Source of the DNA: Clostridia bacterium
GTDB taxonomy: Bacteria > Bacillota > Clostridia > Oscillospirales > Acutalibacteraceae
Assembly (NCBI GenBank): GCA_017425745.1
Contig: JAFOXT010000417.1
Location: forward strand, 1-7,355
Length of the DNA: 7,355 bases
Direction: 5' to 3'
Shown here: piece by piece, positions 1 to 5,930 of the stretch
Layout of the letters: each line of letters opens with the position of its first letter
Numbering within the stretch: the first letter of the stretch is position 1
Made by a program: the position numbers and the translations under genes
Notes under the pieces: generated by a model
What the model saw: only the letters and a program-made list of their open reading frames with translations
Database searches by the model: none
What the model was told of the DNA's origin: nothing

Positions 1-1
1 G

Positions 2-241
2 AAGCTCGTTCCCGAAGGCGTTGAAGGCCGTGTACCTTACAAGGGAACTCTCAGCGAAACCGTATATCAGATGATGGGTGGTCTTCGTGCAGGTATGGGT
101 TACTGCGGTTGTGCAACAATCGACGAGCTTAAGGAAAAGACACAGTTTGTAAGAATCACAAACGCAGGTCTTATCGAAAGCCATCCTCACGATATTTCAA
201 TTACAAAAGAAGCTCCCAACTATTCAATGGGCAACAACTGA
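2..241 (+). CDS. guaB: IMP dehydrogenase, C-terminal fragment (5' end outside window)
   Basis: Only the last 79 codons are present, read from base 2 to a TGA at 239-241. The translation contains VPYKG, then GGLRAGMGYCG, then QFVRITNAGL, ESHPHD and ITKEAPNYS just before the stop. These are the conserved C-terminal elements of bacterial IMP dehydrogenase. The enzyme oxidises IMP to XMP with NAD+ in the cytoplasm, the first committed step of GMP synthesis. The catalytic cysteine loop and CBS domains would lie upstream of the window and cannot be checked. The fragment ends where the family normally ends, so the 3' end looks intact. It is the only + strand gene here and converges on glyS. An intrinsic terminator begins about 8 bases after the stop. 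Identification is firm from the motifs. Confidence 0.95.
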   Translation, partial: KLVPEGVEGRVPYKGTLSETVYQMMGGLRAGMGYCGCATIDELKEKTQFVRITNAGLIESHPHDISITKEAPNYSMGNN

Positions 242-249
242 TAAAATCA

Positions 250-280
250 AAGCCATCTTTCGGGGTGGCTTTTTGTTTTT
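250..280 (+). terminator. Intrinsic terminator of guaB
   Basis: AGCCATC pairs with GGTGGCT (one T-G wobble) across a short TTTCGG-containing loop and is followed directly by TTTTTGTTTTT. It lies 8 bases after the guaB stop codon. The left end of the foldback element begins just beyond its T-tract. Confidence 0.9.
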
Positions 281-283
281 CCG

Positions 284-539
284 TTTATCAGCAGGTTGAT
301 TTTTCCCGCCTTTATGTTTTACGATACTTTTATGTTGTGCTCACCTGTGCGGTGGGCACTTACTTTTGTCAGGTGTGACAAAAGTAAGCAAAAGCACGCT
401 TTCAGATAAAGGAGTCCGTAGAATAAAAATTATCGCCGTACCCTTGCTAATATCTTTTACTTGGTAGCCATTTCTGCTACGACAGATGAAATCTTAAGGT
501 TTTATGTAGCGATAATTTTTATCATTACTGCGTGGTATT
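284..539 (+). repeat. Left terminal inverted repeat of element A
   Basis: This arm holds three nested or adjacent hairpins. H1 at 337-359 pairs GTGCTCACC with GGTGGGCAC. H2 at 359-388 pairs CTTACTTTTGTC with GACAAAAGTAAG, a perfect 12-bp stem with a 6-base loop (AGGTGT). H3 is a long arm closed by ATAAAAATTATCGC (423-436) and GCGATAATTTTTAT (509-522), a perfect 14-bp stem. The 72 bases inside H3 include a smaller GTAGC/GCTAC hairpin. The right arm carries all of these in inverted order. Confidence 0.85.
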
Positions 540-885
540 TTTATAACTGCTTGTCAGCGGACAACTCAGTTTTTATTTATGCTTCTCAAAATGGGTCGCT
601 ACATATCGGACTTCATTAAGAGAAATCGTATCGGTACTCGTCATAAGACCAGTTTACAGTGTGCAGTCCACACAGTCCGCTACAAGGTGGCTTAAAAGGA
701 AAGAATACCTTTTTATGTTGCTTTACCGAAAAATATTTGTGTATTTAAACTTGTACTATGTACGGTAGAACTCTAGTAAAAACTAACAGAGCGATAAAGA
801 CCTACGAACTCGTTCGTATGGTCAAGCGATTGAACTGCAGTAAGGTTGTTTTAATCTGAGCTTTACGCGGTCGACTATCTGATAG
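540..885. other. Core of element A, no coding capacity
   Basis: No ORF here has a plausible start, ribosome binding site and length. The sequence alternates between stretches shared with the second copy and stretches that differ in sequence and length. Shared stretches include TATAACTGC, ACAACTCAGTTTTTATTTA, AGTCCGCTAC and the 86-base block at 787-872. A local fold is visible at about 546-570, where ACTG/CAGT and TTGTC/GACAA nest around AGCG; only its outer pairs survive in the second copy. Such block conservation suits a structured RNA but also suits two diverging copies of a mobile element. Confidence 0.6.
787..872. repeat. Highly conserved 86-base block, copy A
   Basis: It matches 7270-7355 at 83 of 86 positions with no gap, much better than the flanking core. 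It contains a hairpin at 799-823: GACC and TACGAA pair with TTCGTA and GGTC, with one bulged T on the 3' side and a CTCG loop. One of the three differences between copies falls in that loop (CTCG versus CTTG). Function unknown: it could be the functional centre of an RNA or a protein-binding or recombination site. Confidence 0.75.
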
Positions 886-1141
886 AATATCTGTAGTAAT
901 GCAAAAATTATCGTAAGATAAAACCTTGTTTCATTATCTGCGGTGAGCAGAAAGGAATACCGAGTAAAAGAGATAAACAAGCTGTGGCGATAATTTTTGC
1001 CCTACGGCTGATTACATCACCCCAAGCGTGTTTTTGCTTACTTTTGTCACGCTTGACAAAAGTAAGTGCCCACCGCACAGGTGAGCACCGCATAAAAGCA
1101 TCGTAGAACATAAAGGTGGGAAAAATCAACTTGCCAATAAA
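886..1141 (-). repeat. Right terminal inverted repeat of element A
   Basis: Inverted counterpart of the left arm and the same length. H1 is at 1066-1088 and H2 at 1037-1066, with the H2 stem unchanged and its loop altered to ACGCTT on the + strand. H3 is closed by GCAAAAATTATCG (901-913) and CGATAATTTTTGC (988-1000), a perfect 13-bp stem. Read as its reverse complement, shared words with the left arm continue inside H3, for example ATCTCTTTTACT against ATCTTTTACT, and a common AAGGTTTTAT. The arm ends a few bases before the glyS terminator. Confidence 0.85.
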
Positions 1142-1170
1142 AACAAAGTGCCCACCTTAAAGGTGAGCAC
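1135..1170 (-). terminator. Intrinsic terminator of glyS, resembling element hairpin H1
   Basis: Read on the - strand, GTGCTCACC pairs with GGTGGGCAC across a small TTTAA loop and is followed by TTTGTTTTTATT. It starts 7 bases after the glyS stop. The stem arms are the same as those of H1 in the adjacent foldback element, and only the loop differs (TTTAA versus TGTGC). It probably descends from the same sequence family. Confidence 0.85.
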
Positions 1171-1176
1171 CGTAAA

Positions 1177-2562
1177 TCAGAATTCAATTTTCTTTTCGAT
1201 ATATGTTGCAAGGTCGCTGATTGCAACTCTTTCCTGCTGCATTGTATCTCTGTCACGAACTGTTACACAGTTGTCTTCAAGGCTTTCGAAGTCAAATGTA
1301 ATGCAAAGAGGAGTACCGATTTCGTCCTGACGGCGGTATCTCTTACCGATTGAACCTGCATCGTCAAATTCAACCATAAACTTCTTCTGAAGGTCGTGGT
1401 AAACCTTTTCAGCTTCGCCTGAAAGCTTCTTTGAAAGAGGAAGAATTGCAGCCTTGTAAGGAGCAAGTGCAGGATGGAAATGAAGAACAACTCTTGAATC
1501 GTTCTTTTCTGCGTCAACAACTTCTTCGTCATAAGCTTCTGTCATTACAGCAAGGAAAAGTCTTTCAACGCCAAGTGAGGGCTCGATTACATAAGGAATG
1601 TATCTTTCGTTTGTTGTGGGATCAAAGTAGTCAAGAGCCTTACCTGATGTGTTGATGTGCTGTGTAAGGTCGTAGTCTGTTCTGTCAGCAACGCCCCAGA
1701 GCTCGCCCCAACCGAAGGGGAAGAGATATTCAAAGTCTGTTGTAGCCTTTGAATAGAAGCAAAGCTCATCCTTATCGTGGTCACGAAGACGGATATTTTC
1801 TTCCTTCATACCAAGTGAGTAGAGCCAGTCACGGCAGTAGCTTCTCCAGTAGTCGAACCATTCAAGGTCTGTGCCGGGCTTGCAGAAGAATTCAAGCTCC
1901 ATCTGTTCGAATTCACGAACACGGAAAATGAAGTTACCCGGTGTGATTTCGTTACGGAATGACTTACCGATCTGAGCAACACCGAAGGGAACCTTACGTC
2001 TTGTTGTTCTCTGGATATTTGCAAAGTTTACGAAAATACCCTGAGCTGTTTCGGGACGGAGATAAAGCTCGTTCTTGCTGTCCTCAGTTACACCCTGGAA
2101 TGTCTTGAACATAAGGTTGAACTGACGGATATCTGTAAAGTTATGAGCACCGCAATCGGGGCAGCAGATGTTCTTTTCGTTGATGTAGTTAAGCATTTCC
2201 TCGTTTGACCAGCCTGCAACGTTTGTGCCGTCGAAAGCTTCAATAAGGTTGTCAGCTCTGTGTCTTGTCTTACATTCCTTACAGTCCATAAGAGGGTCTG
2301 AGAAGCCGCCAAGGTGACCTGAAGCAACCCATGTCTGAGGATTCATAAGAATAGCTGAATCAAGACCAACGTTGTAGGGATTTTCCTGAACGAACTTCTT
2401 GAGCCAAGCCTTCTTGATGTTGTTCTTGAGCTCTACGCCGAGAGGGCCGTAGTCCCATGTGTTTGCAAGACCGCCGTAGATTTCACTGCCTGCATATACA
2501 AAGCCTCTGCCCTTACAAAGAGCAACAAGCTTCTCCATTGATTTTTCTTTATTAGTGAGCAT
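1177..2562 (-). CDS. glyS: Glycyl-tRNA synthetase (class II, homodimeric type)
   Basis: A 461-residue protein that joins glycine to tRNA-Gly using ATP in the cytoplasm. It opens with the family signature GRGFVYAGSEIYGGL around residues 18-32 and WDYGPLGVELK at 36-46. Residues 168-177 read LRPETAQGIF. Class II motif 2 lies near 196-226 (IGKSFRNEI, then REFEQMELEFF), and motif 3 near 327-340 (EPSLGVERLFLA). Two CxxC pairs, Cys94/Cys97 and Cys134/Cys137, bracket an insertion typical of this enzyme and may bind zinc. The anticodon-binding domain is about 357-461. Length fits the alpha2 GlyRS rather than the separate alpha and beta subunits. The chosen ATG has an AAAGGAG site 10 bases upstream; Met9 is a possible alternative but lacks a good site. 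The leader is only about 50 bases and has no T-box. The gene is monocistronic, with its own promoter and terminator. Confidence 0.97.
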   Translation of the reverse strand: MLTNKEKSMEKLVALCKGRGFVYAGSEIYGGLANTWDYGPLGVELKNNIKKAWLKKFVQENPYNVGLDSAILMNPQTWVASGHLGGFSDPLMDCKECKTRHRADNLIEAFDGTNVAGWSNEEMLNYINEKNICCPDCGAHNFTDIRQFNLMFKTFQGVTEDSKNELYLRPETAQGIFVNFANIQRTTRRKVPFGVAQIGKSFRNEITPGNFIFRVREFEQMELEFFCKPGTDLEWFDYWRSYCRDWLYSLGMKEENIRLRDHDKDELCFYSKATTDFEYLFPFGWGELWGVADRTDYDLTQHINTSGKALDYFDPTTNERYIPYVIEPSLGVERLFLAVMTEAYDEEVVDAEKNDSRVVLHFHPALAPYKAAILPLSKKLSGEAEKVYHDLQKKFMVEFDDAGSIGKRYRRQDEIGTPLCITFDFESLEDNCVTVRDRDTMQQERVAISDLATYIEKKIEF

Positions 2563-2620
2563 TTTAAATTAACTCCTTTCACTTCCGGAATAGTTCCGTA
2601 AAAAAATTGTATACTAAGTT

Positions 2621-2649
2621 ATGATAATACAGAAGAGGACTTTTGTCAA
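2621..2649 (-). promoter_or_regulatory. Promoter of glyS
   Basis: On the - strand there is a perfect -35 TTGACA (2644-2649), a 17-base spacer, and -10 TATCAT (2621-2626). Transcription would start near 2614, giving a leader of about 50 bases. That leader contains only a small CGGAA/TTCCG hairpin at 2586-2598 before the ribosome binding site. Confidence 0.85.
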
Positions 2650-2660
2650 GTAAAGAATAG

Positions 2661-2697
2661 TAAAAAAATCCCTTTCCTCGGTTAAAAGGAAAGGGAT
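2661..2697 (-). terminator. Intrinsic terminator of the two-gene membrane operon
   Basis: On the - strand ATCCCTTTCC pairs perfectly with GGAAAGGGAT across a 10-base loop and runs into TTTTTTTA. It starts 9 bases after the stop of the 173-residue protein. The glyS -35 box lies about 12 bases beyond the T-tract. Confidence 0.93.
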
Positions 2698-2706
2698 AAC
2701 ATCTTT

Positions 2707-3228
2707 TTATGCAATTAAAAGCACAACTGTAAGAGCAATTGCAAGAATAAAGGTAATGCAATATCTTTCAAGATAAGCACCAACATAAAGAATAGCAGCG
2801 CCGGGAGCGTAGATAATCTTCTGAAGAATGTTGCCGTGCTTGTAAATCTTGTTCATCATATTCATTGCGTCCTCAATCATGGGATAGCAGTTAACGAAAA
2901 GAGAAATTGCAAACCAATATGAAACAGCGCTTGCTATTTTGAGATAAAGGTCACCGATACCGAGATAAATGGTAACGAATGAAGGAATCAGACAAAGAGC
3001 CGATGCAAGAAAGCTGCACATAAAAGCAGGAACAAAACAGAAAGCAAAAGCACCTGTTGCCTTAGGCATAAATTCGTGTTCAATGTGACCGCAGGTTTCG
3101 TCTTTTCTTAAGTATCTGTTGTCTTCAACAGGCACCTTACAGATTCGGCATACCACCTGCTGCCAGAAGCCGCGGATAAGACAGCCGGGGAAGGTGAGAT
3201 ATTTAATTAAAATATAAAGTCCGGTCAT
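2707..3228 (-). CDS. Multi-pass membrane protein of unknown function
   Basis: A 173-residue protein of no family I can name. The N-terminal third is amphipathic and carries a cysteine/histidine cluster: Cys27 and Cys30 in a CxxC, then Cys46, His48 and His51. This could bind a metal, but HIEHE here is not the HExxH of metalloproteases. The rest is strongly hydrophobic, with likely membrane segments around 58-90, 95-115, 138-153 and 155-173. The protein ends in the last hydrophobic segment with no tail. The ATG overlaps the TGA of the preceding gene by one base (TGATG), and a GGAGGTG site lies inside that gene's last codons. The two proteins are therefore probably translationally coupled and act together at the membrane. 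The gene looks intact. Function is not assigned. Confidence 0.85.
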   Translation of the reverse strand: MTGLYILIKYLTFPGCLIRGFWQQVVCRICKVPVEDNRYLRKDETCGHIEHEFMPKATGAFAFCFVPAFMCSFLASALCLIPSFVTIYLGIGDLYLKIASAVSYWFAISLFVNCYPMIEDAMNMMNKIYKHGNILQKIIYAPGAAILYVGAYLERYCITFILAIALTVVLLIA

Positions 3229-4730
3229 CAGATGTCACCTCCGTCGTCTGCAAGAATTTCTTCAATTGTAAGCTTGCCTTTTTTGTACTGTGTTACAAGG
3301 TCGCTGATTTCGTAGCCTGAACCCTCAAGAACTGACTTCATATCGTTGTAAGCACTGTCTTCACCGGCATAAAGACCGCAAAGAGCATAAAGGTTGCAGG
3401 TCTGTACGGTGTATGAAGTGCTGATAACCTCTTCCATTGCTTCAAATGCAAGCTTTGCCTCGCCCTTGAGAAGGTAAGCAATAGCTTCATACTGCTTGTA
3501 TGAAAGGTCACCTTCAGCAGCGTGAGCTTCAGCTTCCTTACAGATTTCAAGAATCTTATCCGGGTCGGGAGTGTCGAGGAAACGGTAATAGCTTGCCTTT
3601 GCAATATAAGCGGATGTGTCTTCGCTGTTAATTGCAATAAGTCTTTCAAAGGCATCGTTCATAAGCTCTTCGTCACCGGCTCTTGCAGCCAAGCTGCAAA
3701 GATTTCCGAGGTAAACCCATTCGTAGCCCTCGCCGATTTCATCAAGCTTTTTAAGCTGAGCAAGCTGCTCATCATAGCTTTTTTCGTTGATGCTCATAAC
3801 AACATACTCATAGAAATAAATGAATACATCGTGATACTTTTCAATTGTTGCTTCGGGATTATCGGCCTTGGGATCAGCAGTTTTAAGAGCATCAAGCTTT
3901 GCCATAATCTCATCGTAATCGTATTTGTCGCCCTGAGCAACGGGTTCAATTATTTCTGAAATTTTGAAGTAGGTTTCCTGGAAAGCAGTTGTGTCATCAA
4001 TAATTTTCTTATACTTTTTATTCCAGGGAAGCTTAAGTGCATCCTCAGTGTAGAATGTATCAATAAGGTTAACAGCGTCTGAGTTATAGCCCGCCTTCAA
4101 AAAGCCGTCAATCATTTTATTAACAACCTTTTTAGAAACGATGCTCGGGTCGTTTGATGAAATGTAAGAATAACCGCTCTGAAGAGCGCTCATAAGCTTT
4201 CCGCTTTCAAAGTTCATTACAACATCTGCAGCAGCAATTGAGCTGTCAAGAGCAGGCATTGCAAAGTAACCCGTAAGAATTACAAGAGCGATACCTATAA
4301 TAAGTGCAAGAACACCGCTGAATCTTAAGGGATATCTTTTCATTGTTTCACGGCAGGAATCACAGTAGGGATAACCCTCACCAAAGTCCTGTGAGCAGGG
4401 GTTTTCACCGCAGCATTCACACTTGGGAAGATTTTCTTCCTCCTCTGCAGCTGCCTCATCGTCAAGCTCCTGAATAAGCATTTCGGTGGAGTTGCCGTCT
4501 CTTGCTGCGTCAAGCTCCTTCTGGAACATATCGCGGATTTCCTCAAGCTCAGCTTCAAGCTCGTTTTTCTCTTCTGCAATTTCTTCGACTGTGTCTTCAG
4601 CCATTTCTTCTGCAGCTTCTTCAATTGTTTCTTCTACATCCTCTGCGGGCTCGGTTGCTTCAGTAACAGTCGCTTCTTCAGCGGCAACCTCTTCCTCTTC
4701 AAGGATTTCATCTTTTTTGAATTCGTCCAA
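3228..4730 (-). CDS. Acidic zinc-ribbon, single-TM, helical-repeat (TPR-like) protein
   Basis: A 500-residue protein. Residues 1-100 are extremely rich in Glu and Ala, low in complexity and probably disordered or coiled. A cysteine cluster follows, with CECC at 104-107, Cys112 and CxxC at 123-126, which looks like a zinc ribbon. One membrane segment lies at about 138-158 (GVLALIIGIALVILTGYFA). The remaining ~340 residues are mostly helical, with alternating paired helices and motifs such as YIAKASYYRF and YLLKGEAKLAFEAMEEV that resemble degenerate TPR units. The likely topology puts the acidic and zinc part in the cytoplasm and the repeat domain outside, but this is inferred. The start codon is TTG: AAAGGAGG lies 7 bases upstream and no better ATG follows. 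First gene of a two-gene operon with its own promoter. TPR-type repeats usually mediate protein contacts; no enzyme signature is visible. Confidence 0.88.
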   Translation of the reverse strand: MDEFKKDEILEEEEVAAEEATVTEATEPAEDVEETIEEAAEEMAEDTVEEIAEEKNELEAELEEIRDMFQKELDAARDGNSTEMLIQELDDEAAAEEEENLPKCECCGENPCSQDFGEGYPYCDSCRETMKRYPLRFSGVLALIIGIALVILTGYFAMPALDSSIAAADVVMNFESGKLMSALQSGYSYISSNDPSIVSKKVVNKMIDGFLKAGYNSDAVNLIDTFYTEDALKLPWNKKYKKIIDDTTAFQETYFKISEIIEPVAQGDKYDYDEIMAKLDALKTADPKADNPEATIEKYHDVFIYFYEYVVMSINEKSYDEQLAQLKKLDEIGEGYEWVYLGNLCSLAARAGDEELMNDAFERLIAINSEDTSAYIAKASYYRFLDTPDPDKILEICKEAEAHAAEGDLSYKQYEAIAYLLKGEAKLAFEAMEEVISTSYTVQTCNLYALCGLYAGEDSAYNDMKSVLEGSGYEISDLVTQYKKGKLTIEEILADDGGDI

Positions 4731-4759
4731 AGCGAAACCTCCTTTAGGTTAATAGATAT

Positions 4760-4788
4760 ATTTTAACACCTATTTACTTAAAATGCAA
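4760..4788 (-). promoter_or_regulatory. Promoter of the two-gene membrane operon
   Basis: On the - strand -35 TTGCAT (4783-4788) and -10 TAAAAT (4760-4765) are separated by 17 bases. The start would fall near 4753, giving a leader of about 22 bases ending in AAAGGAGG ahead of the TTG start codon. Confidence 0.75.
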
Positions 4789-4803
4789 CAGTTTAATACA
4801 TAA

Positions 4804-4820
4804 TGAATGTATCACATTCA
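4804..4820. promoter_or_regulatory. Palindrome upstream of the operon promoter, possible operator
   Basis: TGAATGT and ACATTCA form a perfect 7-base inverted repeat separated by ATC. It lies 15 bases upstream of the -35 box of the membrane operon and just past the trpS terminator T-tract. Size and position suit a dimeric regulator acting near the promoter, but nothing identifies the regulator. Confidence 0.4.
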
Positions 4821-4837
4821 CTTAAATTTTGCTTTAA

Positions 4838-4875
4838 ACAAAAAGAAATCTCACTGAAAGGAATCAGTGAGATTT
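4838..4875 (-). terminator. Intrinsic terminator of trpS
   Basis: On the - strand AAATCTCACTGA pairs perfectly with TCAGTGAGATTT, a 12-bp stem, and is followed by CTTTTTGTTT. It begins 5 bases after the trpS stop and separates trpS from the membrane operon. Confidence 0.93.
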
Positions 4876-4880
4876 AATCA

Positions 4881-5912
4881 TCAGGGAATAACAAAGCCAA
4901 CCTTTTTCATAACCTTTGTAAGAGTTCTGTCTGCAATTCTGTTTGCAGTTTCAGCGCCCTTAGCCTGAAGGTTTTTAAGCTCTGCAGTGTCCTTCATATA
5001 GTAGTCGAATTTTTCGCGTACGGGACGGAGCTCTTCAATTACTGCTTCAGCAACGGCAACCTTGAAATCACCGTAGCCCTTGCCTTGAAATTCTGCTTCA
5101 ATCTGCTCGTTTGTAAGACCTGTGCAGCAGGAATAGATGCTCATAAGGTTGTTTACGCCCTCTTTGCCTTCGCCGTAGTAAACACCGCCCTCGCTGTCGG
5201 TAACAGCGCTTTTGATTTTCTTCATAATCTGTTCGGGTGTATCGAAAACAGAGATGTAGCTCTTGGGGTTGGGGTCAGACTTACTCATTTTCTTTGTGGG
5301 GTCCTGAAGGCTCATTACTCTTGCACCGCTTTTGCCGATATAGGGATCGGGAATAGTGAAGGTCTTGCCGTAAATTCCGTTGAAGCGGTTTGCAATATCT
5401 CTTGCAATTTCAAGGTGCTGCTTCTGGTCGGCACCAACGGGAACAAGGTCAGCCTGATAAAGAAGAATATCAGCAGCCATAAGCACGGGATATGAGAAAA
5501 GACCAACATTGATGTTATCTGCGTGTGAGAGTGATTTATCCTTGAACTGAGTCATTCTTGACATTTCGCCGAACTGTGTATAGCAGTTGAGAATCCACGC
5601 AAGCTGTGAGTGTGCGGGCACCTGACTCTGAAGGAAAATAATGCTTTTTTCGGGGTCAAGACCGATTGCAAGAAGAAGAGCAAAAACCTCGTTGCTCTGC
5701 TGACGGAGCTTCTTGGGGTCCTGTCTTACGGTAATTGCGTGAAGGTCTGCAACGGCAAAAGCACCGTCGAAATCGCTTGAAAGCTTTGTCCAGTTTTTAA
5801 GTGCACCTAAATAGTTGCCGAGGGTAGGAATACCTGAGGGCTGAATACAAGAGAGAATTTTCTTTTTTCTTTCGGGCTGAGCATTCTCAGTAGTAATAAT
5901 TTTTTCTTCCAT
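4881..5912 (-). CDS. trpS: Tryptophanyl-tRNA synthetase
   Basis: A 343-residue class I synthetase that joins tryptophan to tRNA-Trp in the cytoplasm. The first catalytic signature is at residues 25-36 (PSGIPTLGNYLG, with TLGN in the HIGH position) and the second is KKMSKSD at 207-213. Other family motifs are AVADLHAIT (53-61), MAADIL (145-150) and VGADQKQHLE (159-168). Length is usual for bacterial TrpRS. The ATG of MEEK is chosen because AAAGGA lies 8 bases upstream of it. The frame stays open further upstream to about 5978, but that stretch is the T-box terminator and antiterminator, so a longer protein is not credible. A start three codons earlier (MTQ) would overlap the ribosome binding site. 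Expression should rise when tRNA-Trp is uncharged, through the leader described separately. Confidence 0.97.
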   Translation of the reverse strand: MEEKIITTENAQPERKKKILSCIQPSGIPTLGNYLGALKNWTKLSSDFDGAFAVADLHAITVRQDPKKLRQQSNEVFALLLAIGLDPEKSIIFLQSQVPAHSQLAWILNCYTQFGEMSRMTQFKDKSLSHADNINVGLFSYPVLMAADILLYQADLVPVGADQKQHLEIARDIANRFNGIYGKTFTIPDPYIGKSGARVMSLQDPTKKMSKSDPNPKSYISVFDTPEQIMKKIKSAVTDSEGGVYYGEGKEGVNNLMSIYSCCTGLTNEQIEAEFQGKGYGDFKVAVAEAVIEELRPVREKFDYYMKDTAELKNLQAKGAETANRIADRTLTKVMKKVGFVIP

Positions 5913-5930
5913 TTGAGTCATCCTTTCAAT

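Larger units (their letters stand above)
284..1141. mobile_element. Foldback (MITE-like) element, complete copy A, non-coding
   Basis: An ~858-bp element fills the gap between the convergent guaB and glyS genes. Its two ends are long inverted repeats (about 284-539 and 886-1141) around a ~350-bp core. Positions 291-401 match the reverse complement of 1134-1024 at 102 of 111 positions without a gap. The match continues with lower identity and small indels to about 539/886. No ORF of convincing length, start site or composition lies inside; the short ones in the right arm are by-products of the repeat. A second copy at 6759-7355 shares both left arm and core, so this is a dispersed repeat. No target-site duplication could be seen at either plausible boundary. 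The default reading is a non-autonomous transposable element moved by a transposase elsewhere. The alternative is a dispersed element encoding a large structured RNA. Exact ends are uncertain by about 10-15 bases. Confidence 0.8.

Noticed and set aside
48..52. HExxH-type protease motif in the 173-residue membrane protein (protein residues 48-52, HIEHE)
   Set aside because: The order is HxxHE, not HExxH, and no supporting motif of a membrane metalloprotease was found.
275..295. Target-site duplication flanking element A
   Set aside because: Sequences outside both plausible end points were compared with the right flank at 1125-1150 and no direct repeat was found.
294..330. Promoter in the left arm (TTGATT, 18-base spacer, TACGAT)
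   Set aside because: A poor match to consensus and not conserved in copy B, where the -10 region differs.
284..1141. Assignment of the element to a named large RNA family (ROOL, GOLLD, OLE, HEARO) or to a group I or II intron
   Set aside because: No diagnostic sequence was recognised: no domain V, no intron core and no associated protein. Naming a family would be a guess without a covariance search.
908..1256. Two small - strand ORFs (908-1129 and 1047-1256) in the right arm of the element
   Set aside because: They lie across the inverted repeat and its hairpins, have no ribosome binding site, and one runs into the glyS terminator and 3' end. Repeat-derived and almost certainly not genes.
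2563..2620. Possible T-box or other riboswitch before glyS
   Set aside because: The leader is only about 50 bases with one 5-bp hairpin, far too short for a T-box, and lacks specifier or T-box sequences.
3522..3959. 145-codon + strand ORF opposite the 500-residue protein, and a Ser-rich 88-codon ORF at 4486-4752
   Set aside because: Both are antisense shadows; the Ser-rich one is the complement of Glu/Ala codons in the acidic leader.
5085..5495. 136-codon + strand ORF opposite trpS
   Set aside because: Antisense shadow of a strongly conserved gene, with no independent evidence.
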